From assembly GCA_013187285.1 (NCBI GenBank), contig JABMIG010000125.1:305970-369969 (forward strand): a stretch of 64,000 nucleotides of DNA. Reading direction: 5' to 3'. This DNA comes from Cyclotella cryptica. Taxonomy: Eukaryota > Bacillariophyta > Thalassiosirophyceae > Thalassiosirales > Thalassiosiraceae. The notes below the pieces were generated by a model. That model saw only the letters and a list, made by a program, of their open reading frames with translations. It was not told the DNA's origin and made no database searches. Positions within the stretch are counted from its first letter, which is position 1; each line of letters opens with the position of its first letter. The position numbers were made by a program, and so were the translations under genes. Below, in pieces: positions 45,601 through 55,438 of the stretch.

Positions 45601-47035
45601 GGAGATGTAGCACTTAATGATGTCGGCTCTGAACCAACTCGTGCTCCTTCTTTTCTAAGAGAGACGACAAGTCCAATCAGCGCTCCCGTCATATCGACGT
45701 CTCCGCCATCTTTAACAAAAAGCAAGGCGCCTACATTATCACAGGAAAACGATCAGTTGACACCAACGGATGAAGGAAAAACGCCGAAACTTTTCTGTGC
45801 ATCGACAATGGACGAGTTAAAAGCATCATGTTCCACAGCCCAACGATGCGACTCAGGACCTTGTCCAACTGGTACGTTCTGCTTTCCATTTGAGTGTGAC
45901 GCTGCACAACCAACGCCAACGGCTGAAGCCGACACCCCAAATCTTTATTGTGCGTCGACTATTGATGAGTTACAAGTGTCGTGCTCCACAGCCCAAGAAT
46001 GTGCCACAGGACCTTGTCCATCGGGTACTTTCTGTTTCCCATTCGATTGCGGTTCTGTATCTGAAGAGAATCAAATTTCAAATCAAACTGTATCCATGAC
46101 ATTGCCAACCGGAGAGCCAACCCTGTTGCGAGCCCCAACAAAACTCCCATCATCAGGTTCGATAGTGACTTCCACTGATAACTCAGAAGAAATGTTATGT
46201 CCACCTACCTATATAGGGTGGCTTTCCATTGACTGCGTTGAATATTATCAGTGCAATGCTGGGTCAGCTGGTCCCATTCTGGCTTGCCCCGAAGGAGAGA
46301 AATTCGACAAAGTCAGATTGACATGTAATTCAGCGGAGCTTGTGAACGACTTTTGTTACGGGCCCCCACTGAATCAAGACGAGCAAGAACCTGTTGATTC
46401 TTCCCAGCAAGTCGAGTCTTTGTCAAACACAGACTTCTCCAAAGAAGATAATGGAATGTGCAATGGAGGGCACAGTGGTTGGGAGGCTGCTCCAGGCTGT
46501 AGGTACGATGTCCGGACTGACTTCCTTCAGTGACAACAATACTAACATAGGGCATCGCATGGTAATATCTCATGTAACTTTCTTTTTCGTGTTATTTCAC
46601 AGAGAATACTACTGGTGCGACAACGGCCAAGCTGATGTACTGCATGGCTGCGGGGACGGTCTACTTTTTGACAGCGAACTTGAACTTTGCAACTTTGCTG
46701 ATCAAGTTGAATGTAAGGAAAACGGCAATTTTGTAGTCAGCAATGATAATAGAACTCCCACATCACAAACTACAACATTGGCTTCCCCATCCCCCGTTGT
46801 GCAAAAGAATCCTAACTTGTCTTCAACTGCCGCTGGCGCAGTTGATGATAAAGCATGGTCATCTACAATGTCTCCAACGTTAGGAGGCAGCAATGCAGGA
46901 GAAATGCCCCCCTGGCTTATGCATACCATCAAAGGAGCAGACATGCAGAGCTCTGCCTCATCATTTCTGGGATTCATGTATTTGCGTGGATTGCCATTGA
47001 TCTTAACAATGGTGTTCCCATTAGATCTGCTTTGA
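42625..47035 (+). CDS. secreted GH19 chitinase with CBM14 modules and Cys-rich repeats
   Basis: Seven exons: 42625-43274, 43381-43749, 43845-43912, 44012-44125, 44220-44439, 44502-46502, 46603-47035; 1284 residues, frames consistent at every junction. Order: signal peptide (1-26); CBM14 chitin-binding module (29-87, six Cys); Pro/Thr linker; GH19 catalytic domain (about 125-480) with [19 protein letters not shown] (candidate catalytic E210) and [19 protein letters not shown], the GH19 substrate-cleft signature; acidic Asn/Thr/Ser linker; five repeats of about 45 residues patterned [19 protein letters not shown]...CPSGTFCF (about 610-995); two more CBM14 modules (about 1038-1097, 1125-1180); and a hydrophobic end ([20 protein letters not shown]) that could be a GPI-anchor signal. 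It should hydrolyse chitin outside the cell or at its surface; centric diatoms make beta-chitin fibres, so remodelling of own chitin or defence are both possible. Confidence 0.85.
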
Positions 47036-49904
47036 GTTGATAGTGCATGTACATTATTACAATGAGATTCATAACAAATTATAAGGCTCTCTCACATCCA
47101 AAATCAATTCCCTCCTAGTTCACTAAACCTACACCAATATCTGTAAAAGAATTATTGGATGCCAATCTAAGGCCAAAGCTTCTTGTTCATTTGCATTCAC
47201 TTGCAGTCAGACACTGTTCACTTTTACTAACAAGCAATCAGGCCTTGATCAATTGCATTCATGCGCACTCACTTTCAGTGATACATGCATTCACTACAAC
47301 CATTTGAGTTCAATTGCATTCACTTGCGTTCTCTGTAGTTTGCTATCCTTCACTGCACTTATCAGAACACAACTAGCATTCCACGTGGTAAGGTAAAAAT
47401 CGCATGATCATTCCATGCGGAAGTTTTGTTCACACCATACATACAATGCAGTACCATTCCATGACCTGTATGATATGGTAGGTACATCTGTGGTAGCATA
47501 CATGAGCAAACCGCATTGAGAAGCCTTCTGAGCACTTTGATCAGTAGCATTCAATTATTATCGCTCATGATCAATCGTTATTCACTGCAATCAATTGGTA
47601 TCCATTGCAATCAATTACAACCATTTGTAATCTATGAGGGTCAATTGTGATCAATTGCAATCAATTGCACCAGGCCCTGTTCATAACCAAAAACTGGAAA
47701 TCAGGCATTGTTCATAATCAGTTATTTTTTTGGATGCAGATTACATTTTTCTTTTAATCATTAATGACTATTGAGATCAAACATTTTGCCTTGAGATGTG
47801 GTAAGAAAGGTTAATTGTGCCAACATTGAATATCGGAATGAGATAGGCGACAAATCCAAAGAAAGTTTGGGATACATATATTAGGGTTGCGAGTATTGAG
47901 CACATCGGTGATTTATTTTAATTGATATTTTTTGGGTTCACCTTTTTATAGGCAAAAGGGTCTATTGCAGATAATACTGGGACAATCTTTAGTCCTGAGA
48001 CTCTAGATCTATTATCAAGACAACCTGACTATAGTCATGGGAATCAACCTGGAGGCCAAGGACAAGGGAGTAGGAGTCCCAGGACTAGGGTTGTCCCAGT
48101 ATCAGCTGCACAGCACTAAATACACCTACATTTTCATTGATGTCATTAATTCCAACCTTATTATCAGTGGCAAATAGATACTTGCCAATGAATGCAAATG
48201 CTGCCACTGCTCACATCATAAGCTACATAAAAGAAAGTTCCTCAACGTTTTGAGGCTATTTCAAGCTGCAGATGGAAGACGTGTCAGCAAGCAACAATAA
48301 GTGGAGAATTCTTGGCTGAGGCATCAGGTTATCAGGAACGGTGGATTTGCTAAATTTTTGGTATAAGAAAAAATGCATCCCAACCATCTCTCTTGTCCCA
48401 ACTATTGAATTCTTCTCTTTTGACAAAACTGTTAGCCATATGCTCCCCAACAAAAAAATATATATCGTGATCATGATGGTATTTCATTCAAAACTGTCAC
48501 AAATCCAATCTCATAGGGTTTGAGTTAGGTGCCAGAACCTTAACTCTAACCTCAAATATGAAGCACACCCTCATTTAGAAAAACTAAGTTTCACAAAAAC
48601 TTCCAAGGATTTGGTGATACAGAATCAAGTTGCATAAAGGAACAGCTGAGGGAAAATGAGTTTGATAGAAGCATAAGTATTCAATGAGTGCAACATTTGA
48701 CACTGCCATATCTTTCAAAAATAGTTTTCATAGTTCCTTCTATAGGGGTGGCATTTCTTATCTCAGCTTTGATGATATTCACAACTGAAACTATTTCATC
48801 ATTTATTGTTGATGATTTTGTGTGTTGTGCCATGGAGGCATTCTTCTTGCCACTAATGTTGGCATACATAAAAATAATGTTGGGACATTTTTGAATAGAA
48901 TACTTGTGTTGAACTTGTCTGAGTAGCATGCATGTGGTGTATGGAGGTGAAGTCTGACAAATATATAACTAGACCCCTGCTTGATAGAAATGGATCCCTG
49001 AACATATCTTTTTCAAAATACACGCAACAATGAGTTACTCATTTCTCCATATGTCACACAGTGTCATGCAATTGTACTGAGGCTGAATAAATCTAGAATA
49101 TTAACAGAGTATTAAGAAATTCAGCTTGATATTAATCCACAAATGCACTTTTTGACAGATAGAGTAATATGTATGGAAAATCATTATTTTCAATGTTTGA
49201 AATTAAGATCATCACTTGATAATAAATGTATCTGTTGAAAATAAAACAAGATTTACATGTTGGAATAATATGAATGGTATGAACTTCTGAAAATCATAGC
49301 GTCAGTCAAACAATTTTCCAGAGATAATGTCATTGTTAATGGAATGTTTTCAAGGACACTTGTCCTTTTCAATGATTCCATGCCTTTCTTAAGCTTTTGA
49401 ATTGTGATTTAGTAGATTCCTTTATCTTCACTAACCAGAGATGTGATAATGGTTGGTAAGCCATCAAGGAATTCTGGATCTTCTATTATTGTTAGATGAT
49501 AAATTTATCTTGGAATTATTTCTTAATGTTAATGCCAACCAAATCTGTGATTTCTTTGGGCAACAGTAGTGAGCAGATGAAGACAGCAAGATGACATGTG
49601 CTTTGCAAGTTGGTAGGCTCTCGTCTGTTGTTAACAAAAGAAGTCTTTTTGTGCTTTAAATTGGGGGAAGACATAACAAGAAAATTAACACATTGACAAA
49701 AATAGAACAAATTGCCAAAAATATCAGTTGACAAATAATAAGAGATGTCAATGTAGGGGAAGTACATGTTAAAATTAATAATTATTTGACAAAAATATTG
49801 CATTTTGATGAAACAATAATATATAAACAGAAAAATAACGTTTTAACCCAAGGTCCTAATTTGGACAACCAAAAATCAAATCCAATGGAGACAACAAAGC
49901 TCTG
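47036..49904. other. intergenic, AT-rich, decayed tandem repeats
   Basis: No gene. At 47160-47360 and 47560-47680 short phrases (TTGCATTCACTTGC; TTGCAATCAATTG) recur as decayed arrays of about 10-20 base units. A small inverted-repeat element lies at 47974-48102. Confidence 0.5.
47974..48102. mobile_element. 129-base foldback MITE
   Basis: Ends are inverted repeats of about 30 bases: ATACTGGGACAATCTTTAGT at 47974 and the inverse of ATACTGGGACAACCCTAGTC at 48102, continuing with CCTGAGACTC / CCTGGGACTC. Only 65 bases lie between the arms. The size and TA-rich flank fit a Stowaway-like MITE. Confidence 0.75.
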
Positions 49905-50310
49905 CTGGGAGTTGCTCCATGAACATAGCCATCAAGATCCTTCTAGACAGTGCATCAGATGGTGACCTGATATTCCATGAAAAAGGAACATCCATTGATT
50001 TACCCTACTTTATGAACTAGGCAAGTGCCAACTTCTTGGAATACATCAACTTTGAGCTTACTCACTAACGGCAGGAAAGACGTCAACATAGTTTTGATCT
50101 CAGATCGGGATTATCAGGCAACACCAGACATTGGGTAGTATGATTAGAAATGACTAAGCCAAAGTATAATCTCATTCTTGGTTGTAACACCACAAAAGTG
50201 TTTGGAATCGTTCTGGATCTTTGAACAACAGAGGTAATCATTGATGATGTCATTTTGTCAATGAGAGACATCAGCAGTCTGACCAAGTCAAAATGGAGAA
50301 GGCCTGAGCT
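49905..50310 (+). mobile_element. Ty3/gypsy-type protease-region fossil
   Basis: The plus strand keeps traces of a retroelement protease and its C-terminal flank: an ILLDSASDGDLIFH-like active-site segment and, later, KYNLILGCNTTKVFGIVLD and DDVILSMRDI-like segments typical of diatom gypsy elements. It is only a fragment with several breaks. No LTRs were seen; the copy is old. Confidence 0.7.
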
Positions 50311-50357
50311 ATAAATAGCAGCATGGCATATGAACCTAGCAGTTCATACTAAGTCTC

Positions 50358-50412
50358 CCATTCTACTTTTGATCTCACATAATGATGCACTGTGAGATCA
50401 AAAGTAGAATGG
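50358..50412. repeat. perfect 22-base-stem palindrome
   Basis: CCATTCTACTTTTGATCTCA (50358) is repeated in exact inverse at 50391-50412 around an 11-base loop. It lies about 50 bases right of the gypsy fossil. Origin unknown. Confidence 0.9.
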
Positions 50413-50977
50413 AACAGGTGTAGACAAGAAAGGAGAGGAAGTGAAAGAGAGGTGAGGAATGAGAAGAAACAGAGGAATGACACAGATGACCTCACAAAGC
50501 AGCTGAGGAAAGATGTGAGTGCAGGCTTCAAAGACAGCTACAGAATCAATTGGGTATGATGCAGATGCTTGTGATGACTATGATGGAGGGTTGGATGAAG
50601 AGGAAGAATGACAATGCGCATGACAATGAAGGGGAATTATAATTTCATCTTGTGTAGAACAGGTGGAGGTGGAGGTGGAGGTGCAAAAATTATAAAGCAA
50701 AACCAACAGCTTCATCATGAGTTTTAGTTCCCCTCTGTGCTCAAGAGAAATTCTATCCTTAAGTCAGGGGTGTGAGAGTTGAAATGCATGTATACCCCAT
50801 CATAGGATGACTGATGTATTGATGTGCTTTGTTTGCAACATCAATGTCCTCAAGTGGCATTGAAACAGTTTCACCTCCCCAACCAACTCATGCATTTGGA
50901 TTGGAAAAAGCTTTATCATTGTCATTGGAAAAGTTGTGTAGTGTAATTACAACTGCTTACCAGTCAAAGCCCTCAAC

Positions 50978-51880
50978 ATGGATGCCCAAAACAAAGGTAC
51001 GGTAAGGCAAAAGTCTTATGACATAAAGGACAAAAAGAAACTTTTTTCTGCAAGTTGATGGACTCATTGCAACCGGATTGTTTAGTTGCCATAAACCTTG
51101 CATGAATGTGGGCATCCCTCCTTTGCATTATAATTCTTGCTGGAAGAAGCTGCTCGAGAAAGTGGATGCCTTGAATGCTGGCTTCCACTTCATGCCCTAT
51201 AATACAAAGGGCACATCTTGTAAGATCCACCCAGGCTGCAAAAGTGTCCTGGCGCAAGTAAAGGAACAGCTCCAAGCATTCACATTCAAACTTCGCAAGC
51301 AGAGAGTTCAAGTCACCAAAAGGATGGTGATGTGAGGGCCGGTTGCCTTCTTCCAGGCTTCAAGGACAAAACGCAACAAGCACAGATGGATTGCACTTTG
51401 TGAATTAGGGATGTAACCAGATGCAGGAAGGTATACGTGCCAAGAGCCAAGAGAAGGCATGGATGTATGAATCAAAGATGACTGATTGCATCAATGCCAT
51501 CCTTCAGCTGTGGAAGGCAAATAGGGACAAAAACAACCCATACGTTGAGCCGCCCATCCTAATTCTAGATGTGTACGGAGTGCATCGGATGGGTTTGGTA
51601 GTCAATCGGATTTAATCCATGGGGATTGAGGTCATGCACATCCGGGCCAGCTGTACGTGCTTTTGCCAGCCCATTCATACTGGTATGAACAAATCCATCA
51701 AATGTCATCTTAGTCAAAAGTGGGAAGTCTGGATGATAGAAGGGGATGGGATTGTTTACGGGGTGGCAAAGGAAACTTCCCATCAATTGGTGACAGAGTG
51801 GTTCATCCAAGTCTATGAGGACATTCCTGAGGAGATTGGGCAAAATGTGTGGAAACTTATGGAATGCAAATGGGTTTCAT
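50978..51880 (+). pseudogene. pogo-like transposase, decayed
   Basis: Pieces match the transposase at 17212-18281: a KSYDIKDKKK start, LIATGLFSCHKPCMNVGI and CKIHPGCKSVLAQVKE for the DNA-binding end, then PPILILDVYGVHRMG and a TCFCQPIHTGMNKSIK region for the catalytic end. The middle with the first catalytic Asp is missing (a deletion between about 51335 and 51420), and Asp is replaced by His in CQPIHTG. Several stops and frame changes. Inactive. Confidence 0.85.
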
Positions 51881-51955
51881 TAACTACAAATTGCGAACTA
51901 ATTACTAATGGATGACTTTATAAATTGAACAAAAAACAGATTAATTTAACATTAA

Positions 51956-52331
51956 TTGAATGGTTTTTCAATTGCAATTTTCGACTGTTTTGACATATGC
52001 ATAACCGCAGTTGCGGTAACACAACGCACACATACTACGGTTTTTGGAATCGGGAAGAAAAACTTCCATGATCGTAGCAAACAACGGTCAAGACGCCGAG
52101 CCATGCCACCAATTGCATACTCTCAAGCAGTGAAACAAACTCGGCAACCATCTGTGCCATCCTCCTGCACTGCATAGTCTGCAAGGTGAATTGGCTCAAT
52201 TAGGTGAAAGTACACCAACCTCCCCACACCATTTCCTGACTCTCAAGCAATGCATTACCACATCCAAAAGGGTGATCACAGCTGCGTCCATGATCGTCTG
52301 GGAGGAAGCCGACGAGAACAATTTTCACCAT
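51956..52331 (-). pseudogene. FLPDDHG accessory gene, second copy, decayed
   Basis: The ATG at 52331 opens MVKIVLVGFLPDDHGRSCDH, nearly identical to the copy at 16773. After about 43 codons the frame is lost, but further on DGTDGCRVCFTA, EYAIGGMARRLD and EVFLPDSKNRS are still readable on the same strand, with an EP...ADYAV segment before them. A stop interrupts CFTA-EYAIG. Conservation of these motifs between two copies shows that the gene belongs to the transposon. Confidence 0.8.
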
Positions 52332-52439
52332 TTTTTGTTGTGTTCTATGTGGTGTGTAAGGTGATGTAAGATATTGTGATGTGAGTTTACCATGATGTGG
52401 GCATAACTTGGGCAACCAACCGGAGTTATAAGGCCCGGA

Positions 52440-52896
52440 GGATCCAGGTCGGTGGGGTGTGTCAACCTTTTTTTGCGAGTGAGAAGTGACGTGGCAAGAT
52501 TGCGCATGAGTGCGCGAGTCATCAGGCAGGAATTGCGGGGACGCGGCGGGGACAGGGCGGGGACCGGGCAGGGACGAGAGGGAAAAGTACTTACTTTATT
52601 TGTTTAAATATACATACTTGATTGTTTTTTGCTTATCAATGTGTACGACTGAAGCCCGTTGATAAAATTAGCACTAATGTAAATGTACAATACAATATAA
52701 CATACAACTAAACTATGCTTGAGTTGCACATGAAAGAGTGTGCATAGGTGATTGGTATGTACCATATTGTATCATACTCTACATACTTTATTGGCAAAAA
52801 GGTAGGGATAAAGGCGGGGATGAGGTGGGGACGGACTGTGGACAGACCTTTATGTGAGAGGTTTTTGGCGAGTGTCTAAAAATGTGGACGCCCACC
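52440..52896. mobile_element. 457-base insertion with 10-base target duplication
   Basis: The decamer AAGGCCCGGA occurs directly before (52430-52439) and after (52897-52906) this segment; related copies (53740-53765, 16640) show the uninterrupted site. The ends are loosely inverted (GGTGGGGTGTGTCAACC near the left, inverse of GGTGGGCGTCCACA at the right), and each end carries GGGGAC-type G-rich repeats. A 10-base duplication would fit a Mutator-like non-autonomous element. Confidence 0.6.
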
Positions 52897-53115
52897 AAGG
52901 CCCGGATCCTCCCGATGCATATTGTCATTTTGCTGTTGAGAAGGAGAATAGATCTATGACAGTTTTAGAATGTCCTGGGTTCATTAATGGGTTAAAAACG
53001 CCAGTGTTATGAAAATCGGGGCAATATATCTCATAATCCATTGGCTATTATGAACCGAGAACGGTAGTTACAGGAATGCTTCATGATACTGAATCAGACA
53101 TAGCCTACACAGTAA

Positions 53116-53911
53116 TACCGTATATCTTGGTTCATAAGTACTGCAGAATGTCAAAAGATACTTTTGCGATTTACTTATAATCCGTACGAAGCAAGAGATG
53201 CTAACACGATGAAAATAAATTAGTATCCATCCTAGTTACCACAATACCTTGTGGTACTGTAGATCGCGCCATTTTTGTTTTGCTTTGGCGGCCAATTGGT
53301 TCTCGCACCCCACTCATCCCGATGTGATATCCCAATACTTTTGAAAAGGGTGACTTTTTGTCACCCCTTATGTAGAATCTGTACCACAGCGTACGTGTTC
53401 TCAAGAGGGTGACAAAAAGTCACCCTTTTTGGACGAATCCTATGTAGAGACGAGCTCTCTGTGACCCCCCAAAATATGATACCTCTGTGTGAGGGTCGTA
53501 AGGTGTGTGCCGTCAAATTACTTCCAATCTCAAATTGGATACTTACAGATACTTACGTACTATAATACAGACAATGGAAGCAATTACAAAAAGGGTGACA
53601 AAAAGTCACCCTTTTGAAACGGCCAATTAGCAACGGGAAGGGGGGTGACTTTTTGTCACCCTTTAAAAGTATTGGGATATGAGTGTGATATGTTGTGATG
53701 TGAGTTTAGCGGGATGTAGGAATAACTCAGCAAACAACCAGAGTTATAGGGTCCTGTACATATCGGCGTGTTGCTGTTAAGAAGGAGAAATGCTCTATGA
53801 CAGTTCTAGAACATCCGGTGCTCATTTACTAGGTTAAAAACACAAATGTCATGAGAATCGGGGAAATGTAACCTATACTCCGAGTGTACTTATGAACCGA
53901 GATATACGGTA
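53116..53911. mobile_element. short non-autonomous pogo-like element
   Basis: Near-perfect 24-base inverted ends, ACCGTATATCTTGGTTCATA at 53117 and the inverse of ACCGTATATCTCGGTTCATA ending at 53910, between TA dinucleotides. The arms match both arms of the larger copies (TAGTATCCATCCTAGTTAC on one side, AACAACCAGAGTTATAGG on the other), so it is a deletion derivative that lost both genes. It houses another insert at 53327-53680. Confidence 0.85.
53327..53680. mobile_element. 354-base MITE with four hairpin motifs
   Basis: Inverted ends ATATCCCAATACTTTT (53327) and AAAAGTATTGGGATAT (ending 53680), each followed inward by GGGTGACTTTTTGTCACCC, itself a 7-base stem with a 5-base loop. The motif, or its inverse, occurs four times (about 53347, 53410, 53592, 53645). 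No coding frame. It sits inside another MITE. Confidence 0.8.
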
Positions 53912-54056
53912 GATAAACGCGATCTTTGTGAGATCTGCGAATTTATTTGGAAGAAATTCATCTGAAATTTCTGATTTCTGATTGTGACGTGGCAGTTTCG
54001 ACGTCTTGAGAAAACACACACTGCTTTCAAGTAAATTCGATTCCATAAAAAAGATT

Positions 54057-55400
54057 TAGGCTGTGACTTGGTTGGGCGGATAGAGAATAGAGAATAGGTT
54101 TTTTATCGCTAAAATCGTCTATTGGCCTATTCGGGCCAAAAATTTATGACTTAGTTACCTCCAATAGACCGATAGACAATCCATTTCTATTCTCTATTCG
54201 TTTTCGGCGAATTCGAATAGACCAATAGAGGGCTCTATTCGGTGTGTCGAATAGCCATTTGAGAATAGGCCAATAGCTCTTTTTCGTCACCGCGACCGCC
54301 AATTTTCCACGACAATTGTGGCAATCCACCACACAATCGTCACACAATCACAACACGACAATCACGACATATGCACCAACGCATCACGCAACAAACAGAA
54401 AGCCACGGAAGATGTTGGCACTGTTTCAAATCGCTTCCTATCGTGTTCATGCTTCCGCTAAAATTTTGCGAAAAATGATGATGATGTCACGACTGGAATT
54501 CCTGCCAGTGCAGATGATTGCGCGCTTTGTTGGAATGGAGAATGCTACACATACAGTTCGACGCAGTGCGACGAGGGACTTTGCCAAAACAGTAGTTTGA
54601 AGCACGGGACAATGGGTGAACTTTTTACAGGCAAGAATACTCGACCCGCAGCAACAAACAACTCCTGCCCTAGCCAAAGAGCCAAACAGTTGTCAAATTC
54701 ATCGTCGGTTGCCGTATCATTCAAGTCTCAAAAGAATCAGTTACGTTCGCAACAATCCACCACCACGGCAATCGTGACAATTGCATGCGGAAGATGGACA
54801 AGCACCATTCACTTGGCATGAATGATGGCAACCAATGCAACAATCAAATTAATGAAAACGGCAATGGCCCAGGCAATTGTAAGTGACAAGGATGGACAAC
54901 AAACACAACAATTGTTGAATAGACGGCAACGGGAATGGCAAGAACCAACACAACAATAAAGAAATTGACAACACATGCCACTGTTTCTTCAGCGGACAAA
55001 AACACAACAATCAAATGTCAAATTAAACAATAGCAACAATTGAATTGAGTTGATTTTGGGACAATGCAACCAAACAATATTAATTGCTGTGGGAAGTCTC
55101 TTCTTTCTTGTTGATTGTTGTATGAAAGCAGTGGAATCCGGTCCGGGTCTCAATGTTATGTTTACGTGCTAGTTTTTTTCACGTTCACATCTAGACCTTC
55201 ATTGTACATCTAAATTCTATTACATATAATATTACATCTTTGAATGTTTAAAGGTAGAGTAAATTGCTATCGCTCTTTTGAGCTATTCTCTGTTGGAGCA
55301 ATTCAACGTTGTCACGATTTTTGATGAGTAGAGGTTAATTTTTTTTATTCGCCAAAGTCCTATTCTCTATTCTCTATTGGTCCAACCAAGTCACAGCCTT
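54057..55400. mobile_element. PIF/Harbinger-like non-autonomous element
   Basis: Inverted ends of about 40 bases: GGCTGTGACTTGGTTGGGCG at 54059 and the inverse of GGCTGTGACTTGGTTGGACC ending at 55398, then ATAGAGAATAGAGAATAGG in both. TTA flanks each end, the 3-base duplication usual for PIF/Harbinger. Subterminal regions repeat AATAGACCAATAG-like phrases. The interior is rich in CAACAAT phrases and has an open frame around 54470-54821 encoding a Cys-rich piece (DDCALCWNGECYTYSSTQC), possibly a captured host fragment. No transposase. Its right end lies 38 bases before the M3 peptidase start codon. Confidence 0.75.
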
Positions 55401-55438
55401 ACGCGCACACAACGAACTCTTCCCGCACACACAAAAAC

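Larger units (their letters stand above)
50978..53066. mobile_element. second pogo-like two-gene transposon, decayed
   Basis: Same plan as the copy at 16491-19987 in the opposite direction: transposase reading right (50978-51880), accessory gene reading left (52331-51956), convergent. The right terminus (GGCTATTATGAACCGAGAAC, then GGTA) is at 53066; the left terminus was not found. A 457-base foreign insert splits the right arm (52440-52896). Confidence 0.75.
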
